Made by a program: the position numbers and the translations under genes. This document shows, in pieces, positions 25,184 to 35,341 of a stretch of DNA of 51,327 nucleotides. Where the stretch lies: the NCBI GenBank assembly GCA_947382865.1, contig CANDBF010000007.1, positions 1 through 51,327 of the forward strand, in the 5' to 3' direction. This DNA comes from an uncultured Clostridia bacterium (GTDB taxonomy: Bacteria > Bacillota > Clostridia > Christensenellales > CAG-917). Position 1 is the stretch's first letter; each line of letters starts with the position of its first letter. The notes below the pieces were generated by a model. That model searched no databases. It worked only from the letters and a program-made list of their open reading frames with translations, and was not told the DNA's origin.

Positions 25184-25726
25184 TCACTTCGTCGCTCTCT
25201 TTCCGACCTTCTTAATCACGGTCTCGTCCTTATAGTGGATGCCGTAGTTGTGATAGGGCTCGACGGGCTTGTACGCCTTGATTATCGCCGCCTGCTGACC
25301 GACGAGCTGACGGTCGATGCCCTTCACGACGATTTCAAGCGGAGCGGGCTGCGCAAACGTGATGCCCTCGGGAGCTACCACCTCGATAGGGTGGGAATAG
25401 CCGATGTTGAGAGTCATCTTGTTGTTGCCGCTGAGCGTAACCTTGTAACCGACGCCGCTGACGATAAGGGATTTTTCAAAGCCCTTCGTCACTCCCACGA
25501 CCATGTTGTGGATGAGAGCGCGGTACAGACCGTGAAGCGCGCGGTGGTCCTTGTCGTCGGAGTGGCGACGGCATACGATGTGTCCGTTCTCCAAAGCGAC
25601 GTCTATGGACTTATCGACCTTCTGAGTCAACGTTCCGAGAGGTCCGCTGACGGTGACGAGATTGTCCTTGTTTTCAAATGTAACTCCTGCGGGAAGCGTG
25701 ATAGGAGCTCTGCCTATTCTCGACAT
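25184..25726 (-). CDS. rplF: 50S ribosomal protein L6
   Basis: 180 residues, two related domains as usual. Start MSRIGRAPITLPAGV and the C-terminal signature for the second domain (VVKGIDRQLVGQQAAIIKAYKPVEPYHNYG) are clear, although the usual KGKGIRY has become YGIHYKDE. Located close to the factor-binding site of the 50S subunit. Standard order between rpsH and rplR. Confidence 0.97.
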   Translation of the reverse strand: MSRIGRAPITLPAGVTFENKDNLVTVSGPLGTLTQKVDKSIDVALENGHIVCRRHSDDKDHRALHGLYRALIHNMVVGVTKGFEKSLIVSGVGYKVTLSGNNKMTLNIGYSHPIEVVAPEGITFAQPAPLEIVVKGIDRQLVGQQAAIIKAYKPVEPYHNYGIHYKDETVIKKVGKRATK

Positions 25727-25740
25727 ATCTCTCTACCTCC

Positions 25741-26136
25741 TTACCAAACGTAGGCAAGCACTTCGCCGCCTATGTGCTGAGCTTTCGCCTCTTTGTCGGT
25801 GAGAATACCCTTCGACGTGGAGAGAATGGCAATGCCCATTCCGCCCAGCACCTTGGGAAGATTGTCCACGTTTGCGTAAACGCGCAAGCCGGGGGTGGAA
25901 ACTCTTTTGAGTCCCGTAACAACCTTCTGATTTTTGTTCGGGGCGTATTTCAGCGTGATGAGGATGGTGTTCTGAACGCCTCCCTCGACGATTTCATAGC
26001 CCTTGATATATCCTTCCTTGACCAGTATATCCGCGATTGCAACCTTGATTTTGCTTGCGGGAACCTCGACGGTTTCGTGTTTGGCAGTCAGGGCGTTTCT
26101 GATTCTTGTGAGCATATCCGCGATTGGGTCTGTCAT
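25741..26136 (-). CDS. rpsH: 30S ribosomal protein S8
   Basis: 131 residues. Binds the central domain of 16S rRNA and, in several bacteria, represses the spc operon. [16 protein letters not shown] start and [26 protein letters not shown] end are canonical. Follows rpsN with a clean Shine-Dalgarno. Confidence 0.98.
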   Translation of the reverse strand: MTDPIADMLTRIRNALTAKHETVEVPASKIKVAIADILVKEGYIKGYEIVEGGVQNTILITLKYAPNKNQKVVTGLKRVSTPGLRVYANVDNLPKVLGGMGIAILSTSKGILTDKEAKAQHIGGEVLAYVW

Positions 26137-26151
26137 AATCTTTACCTCCTC

Positions 26152-26337
26152 TTACCAACTTGCTTTCTTCACGCCGGGGATTTCACCCTTGTAGGCGAGA
26201 TTGCGGAAGCAAACTCTGCAAATCCCGTACTTTTTGAGCACGGAATGCGGACGGCCGCATATACGGCAGCGCGTATACTCGCGCGTCGAATATTTCTGAG
26301 GCCTTTGCTGTTTTATCTTCATTGCTGTTTTGGCCAT
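26152..26337 (-). CDS. rpsZ: 30S ribosomal protein S14, zinc type
   Basis: 61 residues, the short zinc form. Zinc ligands Cys24, Cys27, Cys40 and Cys43 (CRIC ... CRVC). Ends in the canonical [11 protein letters not shown]. Lies in the 30S head. Standard position between rplE and rpsH. Confidence 0.98.
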   Translation of the reverse strand: MAKTAMKIKQQRPQKYSTREYTRCRICGRPHSVLKKYGICRVCFRNLAYKGEIPGVKKASW

Positions 26338-26349
26338 AATTCACACTCC

Positions 26350-26955
26350 TTACTTGGCGAAAGGCATTCCGAGGAGCTTCAAAAGCTCGCGTGCCTCTTC
26401 GTCTGTCTTTGCCGTCGTTACGATGCAAATATCAAATCCGCGTACTTTTTCGACCTTGCTGTAATCGATTTCGGGGAAGATGAGCTGCTCCTTGACGCCA
26501 ACCGCGTAGTTGCCTCTTCCGTCGAAGGACTTTGCGGAAATTCCGCGGAAGTCACGGACTCTGGGGAGAGCGATCGATATGAACTTATCCAGAAAATCGT
26601 ACATTCTGTTGCCGCGCAGAGTGACCTTTGCGCCGACGTTCATTCCCTCTCTGACCTTGAAATTTGCGACTGATTTTTTTGCTGTTGTGATAACGGGTTT
26701 TTGACCTGCAATCAGCTTCAACTCCTCCACTGCGAGTTGCAGGGATTTGCTGTTGTCTTTGCAGTCGCCGAGGCCCATGTTGAGGACGATTTTCTCTATG
26801 CGGGGAACTTCGTTCACGTTTTTGTAGCCAAAGCGTTTGATGAGAGCCGGCACAACCTCTTCGGCGTACTGCTTTCTCATACGGTATCTGTCAGCATTAC
26901 CAGCATTCTTATCGGTTGCAGTTGCTTTAGCAACCTGATTTTTTTTGTCTGCCAC
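26350..26955 (-). CDS. rplE: 50S ribosomal protein L5 with N-terminal extension
   Basis: 201 residues; L5 binds 5S rRNA and forms bridge B1b with S13. The conserved part begins at [20 protein letters not shown], about 24 residues in, so the N-terminus (Lys/Ala/Asp/Asn-rich) is an extension over the usual 179-residue form. The start is GTG 26955, with GGAGG seven bases before it; no ATG lies close to the usual start, so I accept the extension. Confidence 0.95.
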   Translation of the reverse strand: MADKKNQVAKATATDKNAGNADRYRMRKQYAEEVVPALIKRFGYKNVNEVPRIEKIVLNMGLGDCKDNSKSLQLAVEELKLIAGQKPVITTAKKSVANFKVREGMNVGAKVTLRGNRMYDFLDKFISIALPRVRDFRGISAKSFDGRGNYAVGVKEQLIFPEIDYSKVEKVRGFDICIVTTAKTDEEARELLKLLGMPFAK

Positions 26956-26975
26956 GATATTACCTCCGATTTATA

Positions 26976-27383
26976 TCAGTCCTTGTTTTCCTCGGACTTT
27001 TCTGTTTTTTTCTTTGCCGCCTTCTTGGCTGCTTTCTTAGCCGACGACTTCTTCTCGTCGAGGGAAGCTCCGCACTTGGGGCATACGCGCACGGATTTCT
27101 GTTTTCCGTTTACGTCCTTTATCTCGTGCTTTACTCTCACCACGTCGCCGCAGGAATCGCACACGTGCATAACATTGGACACGTCGATCGTGCCCTCTCT
27201 CTTGATTATGCCGCCCTGATCCTGCGCGTTTCTGGGTTTTTTGCTTCTGGAAACGATATTGACGCCTTCAACGTAAATCCTGTGGGTGTCGGTATTGACT
27301 GCAAGCACCTTGCCGACCTTTCCCTTGTCCTTTCCGGTGATGACCATCACGTTATCGCCCTTTTTAACACTCAGATTTGCCAT
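26976..27383 (-). CDS. rplX: 50S ribosomal protein L24 with zinc-ribbon and Lys-rich tail
   Basis: 135 residues from ATG 27383 (AGGAGG upstream). KOW motif ITGKDKGKVGKV near residues 15-26. Two cysteine pairs, Cys75/Cys78 and Cys101/Cys104, form a likely zinc ribbon. The last about 27 residues are a Lys/Ala/Ser-rich tail (SSAKKAAKKAAKKK), unusual for L24, which normally ends near the second cysteine pair. L24 initiates 50S assembly. A longer frame to 27419 overlaps rplN and is not supported. Confidence 0.96.
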   Translation of the reverse strand: MANLSVKKGDNVMVITGKDKGKVGKVLAVNTDTHRIYVEGVNIVSRSKKPRNAQDQGGIIKREGTIDVSNVMHVCDSCGDVVRVKHEIKDVNGKQKSVRVCPKCGASLDEKKSSAKKAAKKAAKKKTEKSEENKD

Positions 27384-27399
27384 AATACTATCCTCCTTC

Positions 27400-27768
27400 T
27401 TACAGCACTTCCGGAGCAAGCGAGATAATCTTCATATAATCCTTGTCACGAAGCTCTCTTGCGATTGGTCCGAAGATACGAGTGCCTTGGGGTTGCTTTT
27501 GGTTGTCGATGATGACCGCGGCGTTGTCGTCAAACTTAATATAGCTGCCGTCCTCGCGTTGAAGCCCGAACTGCGTGCGCACGATAACCGCCTTCACGAC
27601 GTCGCCCTTCTTCACCTTGCCGCCGGGGATGGCGGATTTGACGGACGCAACGATAACGTCGCCGATATTTCCGCTTCTTCTGAAAGAACCGCCCAAAACT
27701 CTGATACACATAATCTCTTTGGCTCCGCTGTTGTCCGCGACTTTGAGCCAGCTCAACGGTTGAATCAT
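27400..27768 (-). CDS. rplN: 50S ribosomal protein L14
   Basis: 122 residues, standard length. [27 protein letters not shown] start and [25 protein letters not shown] end are canonical. L14 lies at the intersubunit face. In Bacteria it normally begins [15 protein letters not shown]; here SWL replaces the usual residues. Standard order. Confidence 0.98.
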   Translation of the reverse strand: MIQPLSWLKVADNSGAKEIMCIRVLGGSFRRSGNIGDVIVASVKSAIPGGKVKKGDVVKAVIVRTQFGLQREDGSYIKFDDNAAVIIDNQKQPQGTRIFGPIARELRDKDYMKIISLAPEVL

Positions 27769-27781
27769 AGTACGCTCCTCC

Positions 27782-28039
27782 TTACTTCGCCTTCTCGATT
27801 ATTTCAACGAGTCTCCAGCACTTGTCCTTTGAAAGCGGACGAGTCTCTGCGATGCGCACCTTATCGCCTATGCCGCACGAATTGTTCTCGTCGTGCGCCT
27901 TGCATCTTTTGGTGCGGCTGACAATTTTCTTATACAGGGGATGCTTTACGCGCTCGCTGATTGCGACGACGATAGTCTTGTCCATCTTGTCGCTCACGAC
28001 GATTCCCACTCTCTCTTTTCTGAGATTTCTTTCTTCCAT
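27782..28039 (-). CDS. rpsQ: 30S ribosomal protein S17
   Basis: 85 residues. OB-fold protein binding 16S helix 7 and 11. [19 protein letters not shown] and [21 protein letters not shown] are typical. Follows rpmC, 12 nt gap. Confidence 0.98.
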   Translation of the reverse strand: MEERNLRKERVGIVVSDKMDKTIVVAISERVKHPLYKKIVSRTKRCKAHDENNSCGIGDKVRIAETRPLSKDKCWRLVEIIEKAK

Positions 28040-28051
28040 ATTATCCTCCGA

Positions 28052-28270
28052 TTAGCCCTTAGCTTCTGCCTTCTTGGCTTTGGCAAGCTCTCTTTGGCGG
28101 ATGACGGTCTTGACGCGAGCGATGTCGTGTCTGACTTCCGTCAACTCCTTGGGGTTATTGAGCTGATTAGTGGCGTTTTTGAAGCGAAGGAAAAACAGCT
28201 GGGATTTGAGCTCTGCGAGCTTCTCCTGCAATTCCTTATCGTTCATATCCAAAACTTGTTTCGATTTCAT
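28052..28270 (-). CDS. rpmC: 50S ribosomal protein L29
   Basis: 72 residues, two long helices with [25 protein letters not shown]. Sits near the tunnel exit, where trigger factor and SRP dock. Its ATG overlaps the rplP stop (ATGA), so translation is coupled. Confidence 0.97.
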   Translation of the reverse strand: MKSKQVLDMNDKELQEKLAELKSQLFFLRFKNATNQLNNPKELTEVRHDIARVKTVIRQRELAKAKKAEAKG

Positions 28271-28704
28271 TGTTCACCGCCTTCGACCTTAGCCGTATCC
28301 TCAGCCTTTACAAACTTGCACTTGACGGGCAGTTTGTTTGCTGCAAGACGCAAAGCCTCTTTTGCTACTGTTTCGTCAACTCCCGCGATTTCAAACATCA
28401 CGCGACCGGGCTTAACAACCGCTACCCAGTACTCGGGAGAACCTTTACCTGAACCCATACGGGTCTCGGCAGGCTTCTTTGTGACGGGCTTGTGGGGGAA
28501 GATATCCACCCAGACCTTTCCGCCTCTGCGGATATATCTTGTCATTGCGACACGGGCAGCCTCGATTTGGTTGGAGGTAATCCAGCCCGGCTCCTGCGCA
28601 ACAAGTCCGAACTCGCCGTATGCGACAATATTGCCCTTGGTCGCTTTGCCTTTCATTCTGCCACGCATTTGGCGACGTCTTTTGACGCGTTTAGGCATTA
28701 ACAT
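28267..28704 (-). CDS. rplP: 50S ribosomal protein L16
   Basis: 145 residues. L16 helps position A-site tRNA in the peptidyl transferase region. [27 protein letters not shown] and [18 protein letters not shown] are canonical. Two starts are possible, ATG 28704 (overlaps the rpsC stop, TAATG) and ATG 28698; AAGGAGG spacing favours 28704. Confidence 0.97.
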   Translation of the reverse strand: MLMPKRVKRRRQMRGRMKGKATKGNIVAYGEFGLVAQEPGWITSNQIEAARVAMTRYIRRGGKVWVDIFPHKPVTKKPAETRMGSGKGSPEYWVAVVKPGRVMFEIAGVDETVAKEALRLAANKLPVKCKFVKAEDTAKVEGGEQ

Positions 28705-29369
28705 TATTGATTTCCTCCTTCAAGTGGATTTTTGCCGAGGACTTCTCCCTTGTATATCCAGCACTTCACGCCGATAGCGCCGAACGTGGTGTGCGCCGTC
28801 GCTACGCCGTAATCGATATTCGCACGGAGCGTTTGAAGCGGAATGGAGCCGTCGCGGTACTGCTCGCTTCTTGCGATTTCCGCGCCGTCCAGACGTCCGC
28901 TGACCATGGTCTTGATGCCCTTTGCGCCCGATTTCATAGCCTTTGACATCGCCTGCTTCATCGTGCGGCGGAAGGACGCTCTGCCTTCGAGCTGCTTTGC
29001 GATATTCTCGGCGACAAGCTGCGCGTCCGCATCGGGCTGTTTGACTTCCATAATATTGATGCTGACCTTTTTGTCCGTCTTGCCGAGGAGCTTTTCGACC
29101 TCTTTCTTTATCTGCTCTACGCCTGCGCCCGCCTTGCCTATAAGCGTTGCGGGACGGGAGGTATGAATGCTCACGACAAACTTGTCCGCCGCTCTTTCGA
29201 TAGTTATCTTGGAGATAGCGTTGTCATAGTATTTCTTCTTGATGAACTTACGCACCTTGTTGTCCTCGACGATATTGTCGGAGAAGTGCGCCTTGTCCGC
29301 ATACCACGTTGAGCTCCAAGGTTTGATAATGCCGGTTCTGAGACCGTTCGGATCAACTTTCTGTCCCAT
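28704..29369 (-). CDS. rpsC: 30S ribosomal protein S3
   Basis: 221 residues. KH-type domain near residues 40-105 ([39 protein letters not shown]) and the C-terminal domain with [23 protein letters not shown]. Part of the mRNA entry helicase with S4 and S5. Stop overlaps rplP start. Confidence 0.98.
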   Translation of the reverse strand: MGQKVDPNGLRTGIIKPWSSTWYADKAHFSDNIVEDNKVRKFIKKKYYDNAISKITIERAADKFVVSIHTSRPATLIGKAGAGVEQIKKEVEKLLGKTDKKVSINIMEVKQPDADAQLVAENIAKQLEGRASFRRTMKQAMSKAMKSGAKGIKTMVSGRLDGAEIARSEQYRDGSIPLQTLRANIDYGVATAHTTFGAIGVKCWIYKGEVLGKNPLEGGNQ

Positions 29370-29381
29370 TGCGATACCTCC

Positions 29382-29768
29382 TTATGCCATCGAGTCGAGC
29401 ACGACGGTGACGTGGCTCGTTCTTTTGTTGATACGATAAGCTCTGCCCTTGGACACAGCCTGAATGCGTTTGAGAGTGGGGCCCTCGTCCGCATAGCACT
29501 CCGCGATATAGAGGTCGTTCCTCGCCAGATTCTGATTGTTCTCTGCGTTCGCAGCCGCGCTGTTGACGACCTTAATCAAAACTTCGCTCGCCGCCTTGGG
29601 CGTATTTTCGAGTATTGCGATTGCTTCCGTTACGGGCTTGCCCTTGATTATGTCAAGCACTATTCTCACCTTGTAAGGAGAAATTCTGACATATTTGGCT
29701 GTCGCATGCGGTCTGGTATCCGCTTTCGCCTTGCGCTCCAAGGCTTTCTGTTTACTTCTTGTAGCCAT
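29382..29768 (-). CDS. rplV: 50S ribosomal protein L22
   Basis: 128 residues. Its beta-hairpin lines the peptide exit tunnel and contacts macrolides. The core [24 protein letters not shown] is clear, as is the tip region [25 protein letters not shown] short Lys/Arg-rich N-terminal extension of about 20 residues precedes the usual start. Confidence 0.98.
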   Translation of the reverse strand: MATRSKQKALERKAKADTRPHATAKYVRISPYKVRIVLDIIKGKPVTEAIAILENTPKAASEVLIKVVNSAAANAENNQNLARNDLYIAECYADEGPTLKRIQAVSKGRAYRINKRTSHVTVVLDSMA

Positions 29769-29780
29769 AAATCCCTCCTA

Positions 29781-30059
29781 TCAGCGTTTGCCCGTGGTTT
29801 TGTCGCCCGCGTGACCTCTGAAAGTACGCGTAGGCGCAAACTCGCCCAGCTTGCAGCCGACCATATCTTCCGTGATATATACGGGGACGTGCTGCTTGCC
29901 GTTGTGGACTGCTATCGTGTGACCCACCATTTCGGGGAAGATTGTTGAGCTTCTCGACCACGTTTTGATGGACTGACGCTGTCCCGATGCGTTCATAGCA
30001 TTGATTCTGTTCATAAGGCGCTCTTCAACATAGGGGCCTTTTTTGACACTTCTACTCAT
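29781..30059 (-). CDS. rpsS: 30S ribosomal protein S19
   Basis: 92 residues. 30S head protein paired with S13. [19 protein letters not shown] start and [18 protein letters not shown] end are canonical. Standard order between rplB and rplV. Confidence 0.98.
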   Translation of the reverse strand: MSRSVKKGPYVEERLMNRINAMNASGQRQSIKTWSRSSTIFPEMVGHTIAVHNGKQHVPVYITEDMVGCKLGEFAPTRTFRGHAGDKTTGKR

Positions 30060-30071
30060 TTTCTCCTCCGA

Positions 30072-30899
<828 letters not shown>

Positions 30900-30919
30900 A
30901 ATATATAATCTCCTTTTCC

Positions 30920-31210
30920 TTATGCGAGGCTCTCGAAGAACTCGATTGCTTTGCTGTCGGCAGTGAGTGTCACAATCGCTTTCTTGTAGGAAGAGCGTCT
31001 GCCCTCATTTCTGCCCATTCTCTTCAACTTGCCGTCATAATTGACAGTGTTGACCTTCTCTACTCTTACGCCGAAAACCTTTTCCACAGCCGCTTTAATC
31101 TGGGACTTAGTGGCGGATTTCAAAACCTTAAAGGTGTATTTCTTATCGGGAATGCCGTCATAGCTCTTCTCCGAAAGTATCGGCTCGATAATTATGTCGT
31201 ATGCTGTCAT
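30920..31210 (-). CDS. rplW: 50S ribosomal protein L23
   Basis: 96 residues. Sits at the tunnel exit and binds trigger factor and [22 protein letters not shown] and the beta-hairpin region [18 protein letters not shown] are typical. ATG 31210 overlaps the rplD stop (ATGA), indicating coupled translation. Confidence 0.98.
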   Translation of the reverse strand: MTAYDIIIEPILSEKSYDGIPDKKYTFKVLKSATKSQIKAAVEKVFGVRVEKVNTVNYDGKLKRMGRNEGRRSSYKKAIVTLTADSKAIEFFESLA

Positions 31211-31827
31211 AAAACTGCCTCCTCGATTTGCCTGAGCGCTTCAACCGTCATTATCAGCTTCTTTGTGGAAACGATATCGTAGACGTTGAGCGTTCTCGCC
31301 TCGCAAACGCTGACGTTCTGAATGTTCGCGCTTGCGCGAAGCGCGTCTTCGTTGTACTGACCGAGGATAAACATAGCGGTGCCCTCGGGAGCAAGCGCCT
31401 TCGCCGCCGCCGCCACATGCTTCGTCTTCACCTCGGGCAACTCGAATTTGTCGATAAGAACAAGCTCGTTCTGACGGAGTTTTTCCGAAAGCGCGCTGTA
31501 AAGAGCGGTCTTATTCATGCGCTTATTGATTTTCTGAGAAAAGTCTCTGGGTTTTTTTGCGAATACTACGCCTCCGCCTACGTACTGGGGCGCAACGATG
31601 GAGCCTTGACGGGCGCGACCCGTACCTTTCTGACGGTAAGGCTTTGCGCCGCCTCCGCGAACCTCGGTTCTCGTAAGGTTGCTCATCGTGCCCTGACGCT
31701 TATTTGCAAGCTGAGCCACGACGACCTGATGTATGAGAGCCCCGTTGTATTCGCACGCAAAGACAGAATCGTTTACTTCCACGCTGCCGATTTTCTTGCC
31801 GGCCATATTAAACACGTCCTGTTTCAT
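31207..31827 (-). CDS. rplD: 50S ribosomal protein L4
   Basis: 206 residues. Its long loop (EVRGGGAKPYRQKGTGRARQG) reaches the tunnel constriction; macrolide-resistance changes map to this loop in other bacteria, and here it looks wild type. In many bacteria L4 also autoregulates the S10 operon; no matching leader structure could be proven here. Confidence 0.98.
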   Translation of the reverse strand: MKQDVFNMAGKKIGSVEVNDSVFACEYNGALIHQVVVAQLANKRQGTMSNLTRTEVRGGGAKPYRQKGTGRARQGSIVAPQYVGGGVVFAKKPRDFSQKINKRMNKTALYSALSEKLRQNELVLIDKFELPEVKTKHVAAAAKALAPEGTAMFILGQYNEDALRASANIQNVSVCEARTLNVYDIVSTKKLIMTVEALRQIEEAVL

Positions 31828-31840
31828 CTTCTACCTCCGC

Positions 31841-32470
31841 TTAGCCCTTAACGGACTCTTTCACTGTCACAAGTCCGCCCTTGGGACCAGGTACCGCGCC
31901 CTTAACAAGCAAGAGATTTCTTGCCGCGTCGACGCGTACGACGGTGAGATTCTGAACGGTCACCTGCTCGTGACCCCACTGTCCCGCCATATGCTTGTTC
32001 TTGAAAACGCGAGAGGGAGAGGAGCACGCGCCCATAGAACCTACGCCTCTGTGATATCCGGAACCGTGCGCCTTGGGGCCGATATGGTTGTTCCATCTCT
32101 GCACAACGCCAGAAAAACCATGACCCTTCGACGTGCCCGTGACGTCTACCTTGTTGCCCTCCGCAAACACGTCGCAGGTGATTTCCTGTCCGACCTGATA
32201 GCTCGCGCTGCCGTTTAGACGCAATTCGCGCAGATACTTTCTAACCGTCACGCCCGCTTTTTTGAAGTGTCCGCCGACGGGCTTGTTGACTCTGGTCTCC
32301 TTGACCGCGCCGAAGCCCACTTGAACAGCTTCATAACCGTCGTTCTCCTTGGTCTTTACCTGCACCACGGGACAAGGACCTGCCTCGATGACCGTGACGG
32401 GAATGACCTTCCCCTCGGGGGTGAAGATTTGACTCATTCCGATTTTCTTTCCGATGATTGCTTTATCCAT
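31841..32470 (-). CDS. rplC: 50S ribosomal protein L3
   Basis: 209 residues. Initiates 50S assembly; its extension reaches the peptidyl transferase centre. [30 protein letters not shown] start and [27 protein letters not shown] central loop are canonical. There is an in-frame ATG at 32485, but it directly abuts AAAGGAGG with no spacer, so I take ATG 32470, which also matches the family start; the spacing there is somewhat long. Confidence 0.96.
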   Translation of the reverse strand: MDKAIIGKKIGMSQIFTPEGKVIPVTVIEAGPCPVVQVKTKENDGYEAVQVGFGAVKETRVNKPVGGHFKKAGVTVRKYLRELRLNGSASYQVGQEITCDVFAEGNKVDVTGTSKGHGFSGVVQRWNNHIGPKAHGSGYHRGVGSMGACSSPSRVFKNKHMAGQWGHEQVTVQNLTVVRVDAARNLLLVKGAVPGPKGGLVTVKESVKG

Positions 32471-32499
32471 AATTGTAAAGTTCATCCTCCTTTATGCAA

Positions 32500-32808
32500 T
32501 TAAAGTTTGATAGAAATATCCACGCCCGCGGGCAAATCCAGCTTCATAAGAGAATCCACCGTCTTGCTCGTCGGATTGTAGATATCAATCAAACGCTTGT
32601 GTGTTCTGAGCTCAAACTGCTCGCGGCTGTCCTTATACTTGTGCGTAGCGCGCAAGATGGTTATGATTTCCTTATCCGTGGGAAGCGGAATGGGTCCCGA
32701 AACCTTTGTGCCGGTCTTCTTCACGGTCTCTACGATTCTCTCTGCGGAAACGTCGATGAGGTTGTGGTCATAAGCCTTGAGCTTTATCCTTATTTTCTGT
32801 CCAGCCAT
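32500..32808 (-). CDS. rpsJ: 30S ribosomal protein S10
   Basis: 102 residues, first gene of the cluster. Signature [15 protein letters not shown] and [30 protein letters not shown]10 also acts with NusB in antitermination in other bacteria. AGGAGG precedes ATG 32808. Promoter and structured leader lie just upstream. Confidence 0.98.
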   Translation of the reverse strand: MAGQKIRIKLKAYDHNLIDVSAERIVETVKKTGTKVSGPIPLPTDKEIITILRATHKYKDSREQFELRTHKRLIDIYNPTSKTVDSLMKLDLPAGVDISIKL

Positions 32809-32869
32809 TTTGTTGATAGCCTCCTAAATAGTTCGTACACTTACCCGTGTGTGTCTTTTACTTTTTTCA

Positions 32870-32908
32870 CCGTTGCGGCGCAACGGAATATACGTGCATA
32901 AATGCACG
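32870..32908 (-). promoter_or_regulatory. Two hairpins in the leader of the S10 cluster
   Basis: CGTGCAT-AA-ATGCACG (32893-32908) and CCGTTGC-GGC-GCAACGG (32870-32886) would fold in the 5' leader transcribed from the promoter at 32916-32945. No U run follows, so a role in translation control or RNA stability is as likely as attenuation. Confidence 0.5.
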
Positions 32909-32915
32909 CTCGTAC

Positions 32916-32945
32916 ACTGTATCATTTTTATAAAAGACCTGTCAA
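32916..32945 (-). promoter_or_regulatory. Predicted promoter of the rpsJ-rplQ cluster
   Basis: Minus strand: TTGACA (32940-32945), 18-nt spacer, TACAGT (32916-32921). The leader is about 100 nt. This is the only strong promoter seen for the 15.8-kb cluster. Confidence 0.65.
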
Positions 32946-33113
32946 GCAAATTATTCGGTTTTTTTGACGATAAAATAAATAAATTTATTCATTTGTGGTT
33001 GAATCAAACTTAATATACAAAATACGGGACAATGCGCAATTAATCCGCTATGCCTCGCATTATTTTATGATTTCTATTCTATATACTATATTTTATACAG
33101 TAAATAACCTAGG

Positions 33114-33857
33114 TCACACGGGCGGATATAAAACTCTATTAAACTCAATGCGCTCGTACACGGCGTTCGCAATTATCGACGCGCCCTCCGCCTTTGGGTG
33201 CGCTCCGTCCGAAAACAGGTGCGGCTTCCCCTCAAACAGCTCGTACAGGTCGATATATCCCGTATTAAGCTCAACGGACAATTCAATCGCAGTCTCACGA
33301 AGGTCGTTTTTTATACGTTCGTCGCTTATTCCGTACGGCTCTCCGAAAACGGGTGTAGGAGCCATAATCCACAGCTCCTGCACGCTTTCCAGATCCAGAT
33401 AGCTCTTTATGATCTGCCTGTAATCGTTTTTATAAGCCTCCTTGCCCTTCCAGTTTCTGGCTTTGGTGTCGTTTGAGCCCAGCATAATTACGACAATCCG
33501 GGGATTGAAATCGAGGCTCTGCCTGTACAGTTTTTCCTTCGTATAGGGATGGTCTCCCGAGGACTGCGCCGTTCTCGCCGAAAAGCCGTAGTTGTTCACG
33601 CAATATTTATCCCCCATAAGTCTTCCGAGCTGCGCGGGATAATTGTTCTTTTTCCAATCGGATATGCCCATCCCGTAGGTGAGGCTGTCGCCCACGCATG
33701 CAACCCGTATCTGACCGTCCTTAGGCTTATTCAAAGGGTGCTCCGTCGACAAAAATCCGTTCACGTACAGGCACGGAAGAGTTACGCACAGCACCACCGC
33801 CACGAAAGCGACGACCGACGAAATGATAATTATAATTTTTTTACGTTTCTTTTGCAT
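33114..33857 (-). CDS. Membrane-anchored SGNH/GDSL-family hydrolase
   Basis: 247 residues from ATG 33857. An N-terminal Lys/Arg-rich stretch and one long hydrophobic helix (about 8-30) anchor the protein, with the catalytic domain outside. SGNH blocks: GDSLTYG (nucleophile Ser58), GSNDTK (block III Asn) and DGAHP (Asp217, His220). Such enzymes are esterases, often acting on acetylated cell-wall or exopolysaccharide; the substrate cannot be told. The frame extends to a TTG at 33875, which is too near the predicted transcription start. A strong promoter lies just upstream. Confidence 0.9.
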   Translation of the reverse strand: MQKKRKKIIIIISSVVAFVAVVLCVTLPCLYVNGFLSTEHPLNKPKDGQIRVACVGDSLTYGMGISDWKKNNYPAQLGRLMGDKYCVNNYGFSARTAQSSGDHPYTKEKLYRQSLDFNPRIVVIMLGSNDTKARNWKGKEAYKNDYRQIIKSYLDLESVQELWIMAPTPVFGEPYGISDERIKNDLRETAIELSVELNTGYIDLYELFEGKPHLFSDGAHPKAEGASIIANAVYERIEFNRVLYPPV

Positions 33858-33887
33858 AAGGTTTTCCCGTTTCAAATAGATGAAATA

Positions 33888-33916
33888 ATTATAACATTTA
33901 ATATCCGCCTGTTCAA
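33888..33916 (-). promoter_or_regulatory. Predicted sigma-A promoter of the SGNH hydrolase gene
   Basis: Minus strand: TTGAAC (33911-33916), 17-nt spacer, TATAAT (33888-33893). The start codon is about 25 nt beyond the expected transcription start. Confidence 0.75.
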
Positions 33917-33950
33917 GGTAGAAAATTAGACATACTCTGCATGGAGTTAA

Positions 33951-34008
33951 GGCGTGTACTCTATATTACCCTAAGGGCTTCCCCCTCCCGCTTGGAATAG
34001 GAACATAC
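33951..34008. repeat. Dispersed intergenic element, copy 2 (partner at 16519-16601)
   Basis: GGCGTGTACTCTA (33951-33963; 12 of 13 identical to 16519), CCCCCTCCC, and TAGGAACATAC (33998-34008; 10 of 11 identical to 16576), in the same order and strand as the other copy. Nothing here looks coding. Confidence 0.5.
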
Positions 34009-34086
34009 TCTTATTTTTTAATGCAATGACCCTCTCCTCAGGTGTACCGAGGCTTCGCGGTTTGAGAGGTAAGCCCGCTTAGGCTA

Positions 34087-34175
34087 CGCACAATTCACAA
34101 GATTGTGCGTTTAACGCGTCGCGCCTATTGCGGTCTCTCACTTTTAACCCCGCAAAACAGGGACGTTTTGCGGGG
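34087..34175. repeat. Hairpins of the CCCC-type dispersed element, copy near the 34.2-kb gene
   Basis: CGCACAAT-tcacaag-ATTGTGCG (34087-34109) and CCCCGCAAAAC-agggac-GTTTTGCGGGG (34148-34175, perfect 11 bp) followed by ACCC. The second is the same hairpin as at 20041-20105 with the same AGGGAC loop. CTACGCACA with TTC soon after precedes it here and also at 20016, so the element is composite. The whole gap 33917-34255 has no gene. Confidence 0.75.
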
Positions 34176-34255
34176 ACCCAGATGAGAACCCCAAAATGAG
34201 CCTCTCCGCAAGACTTCGGCAGGGGAACACTCGGCGCAAAACCCACTCTGCGCAA

Positions 34256-35233
34256 CTACTTTATGATCTCCCCCGTCCTCGCCGACTGATATATCATCCA
34301 ATAGCCCTCGATTTCTCCGCCCTCTCCGAGGGGAAGCCATACGCACATATTTTCCAGTTCCGCGGGGGCGCGTTTGGATACGTTTTCGCCAAGGCGAACC
34401 TGCGGTACGCCGTAACATATAAACGACGGCTCGTCCTCGTCGAACAAAAGTCCCACGACGTAATAGCCGTCCTCGGCGTCCACTCTAACCCATTTGGAAT
34501 TGGGCACCGACTGAGAAAGCAGCTTTTCCTCGGGATAACAAACGAACATTTCGTCTATCTGCGGCTTGACCGCGTAATAAAAATTGTTTCCGTCGTATTT
34601 GGTCCAGTCGCCGAGCGGATTTACGGAGCTCGCTTTCGCCTCTACCCGCGGCTCTCTCCTTCCGCTATTCTTATCCGTATTTATATCGGCTTCCGCCGCT
34701 TCTGCCGCGATATTCTCTCCCCGCGCATCACTGCCATTCGCTTGCGTTTCGACGGTCGTCGCGGACTGCGCGCCGCAAATTATGTCGCCGTCGCATTCGG
34801 AATTCACATCGGTTACGCGTGACATAATTTCGCCGTCGTCGGCTGTCTTTTTGCCGTTTTTTTCGGTTTGCGTATTCTCCGCATTTGCGGTCGCGTCCGT
34901 TTTTTTCGGTTTTTCAAATCGGTTGTAGTCGTCTATTTTTTTGAGCATCAGACTCTTTGCGCCCTTGCCGCCGAACATTGTAAGCGAGCTCGAACGCACT
35001 ACGCAACCTATGCCGTCACTTGCACGAAACGACACTTCTGATGTGCAATTTATATCTTTAAGTGCGATTTCGGCGATATTATCGCCGATAAGATAAAGCG
35101 TCGTCCCCGACGGTCTGAAATCGAGCGAGCAGTTTACTCGCGCTGTGTTCTCCTTGCCTGCGACGCTTGAAATTTTCACAACGCCCTTGTGTCCTCCGCC
35201 GCTGAGGACGATAATTTCCTTCCCGATAGCCAT
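34256..35233 (-). CDS. Conserved hypothetical protein with two domains and a low-complexity linker
   Basis: 325 residues; I do not recognise a characterised family. The N-terminal domain (about 1-100) is strand-rich with no signal peptide: IGKEIIVLSGGGHKGVVKISS. Residues about 105-205 are a Glu/Ala/Asp/Asn/Thr-rich linker. The C-terminal domain (about 205-325) has YYAVKPQIDEMFVCYPEEKLLSQ, WVRVD and YGVPQVRLGEN and ends in WMIYQSARTGE. The pattern suggests a cytoplasmic protein with two compact domains tethered flexibly. ATG 35233 has a GAGGTG site. Proteins with a similar C-terminal half are frequent in Clostridia with no assigned role; that is recollection, not proof. Confidence 0.8.
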   Translation of the reverse strand: MAIGKEIIVLSGGGHKGVVKISSVAGKENTARVNCSLDFRPSGTTLYLIGDNIAEIALKDINCTSEVSFRASDGIGCVVRSSSLTMFGGKGAKSLMLKKIDDYNRFEKPKKTDATANAENTQTEKNGKKTADDGEIMSRVTDVNSECDGDIICGAQSATTVETQANGSDARGENIAAEAAEADINTDKNSGRREPRVEAKASSVNPLGDWTKYDGNNFYYAVKPQIDEMFVCYPEEKLLSQSVPNSKWVRVDAEDGYYVVGLLFDEDEPSFICYGVPQVRLGENVSKRAPAELENMCVWLPLGEGGEIEGYWMIYQSARTGEIIK

Positions 35234-35341
35234 ATTTCACCTCGTAGAAGTCTATGAGGCATAATCGGATAAAATTACATATTGAAATTGCCGAAATCGG
35301 CTAAATGAATTTATGCATTTAATTTATGTCGGATATTATTA

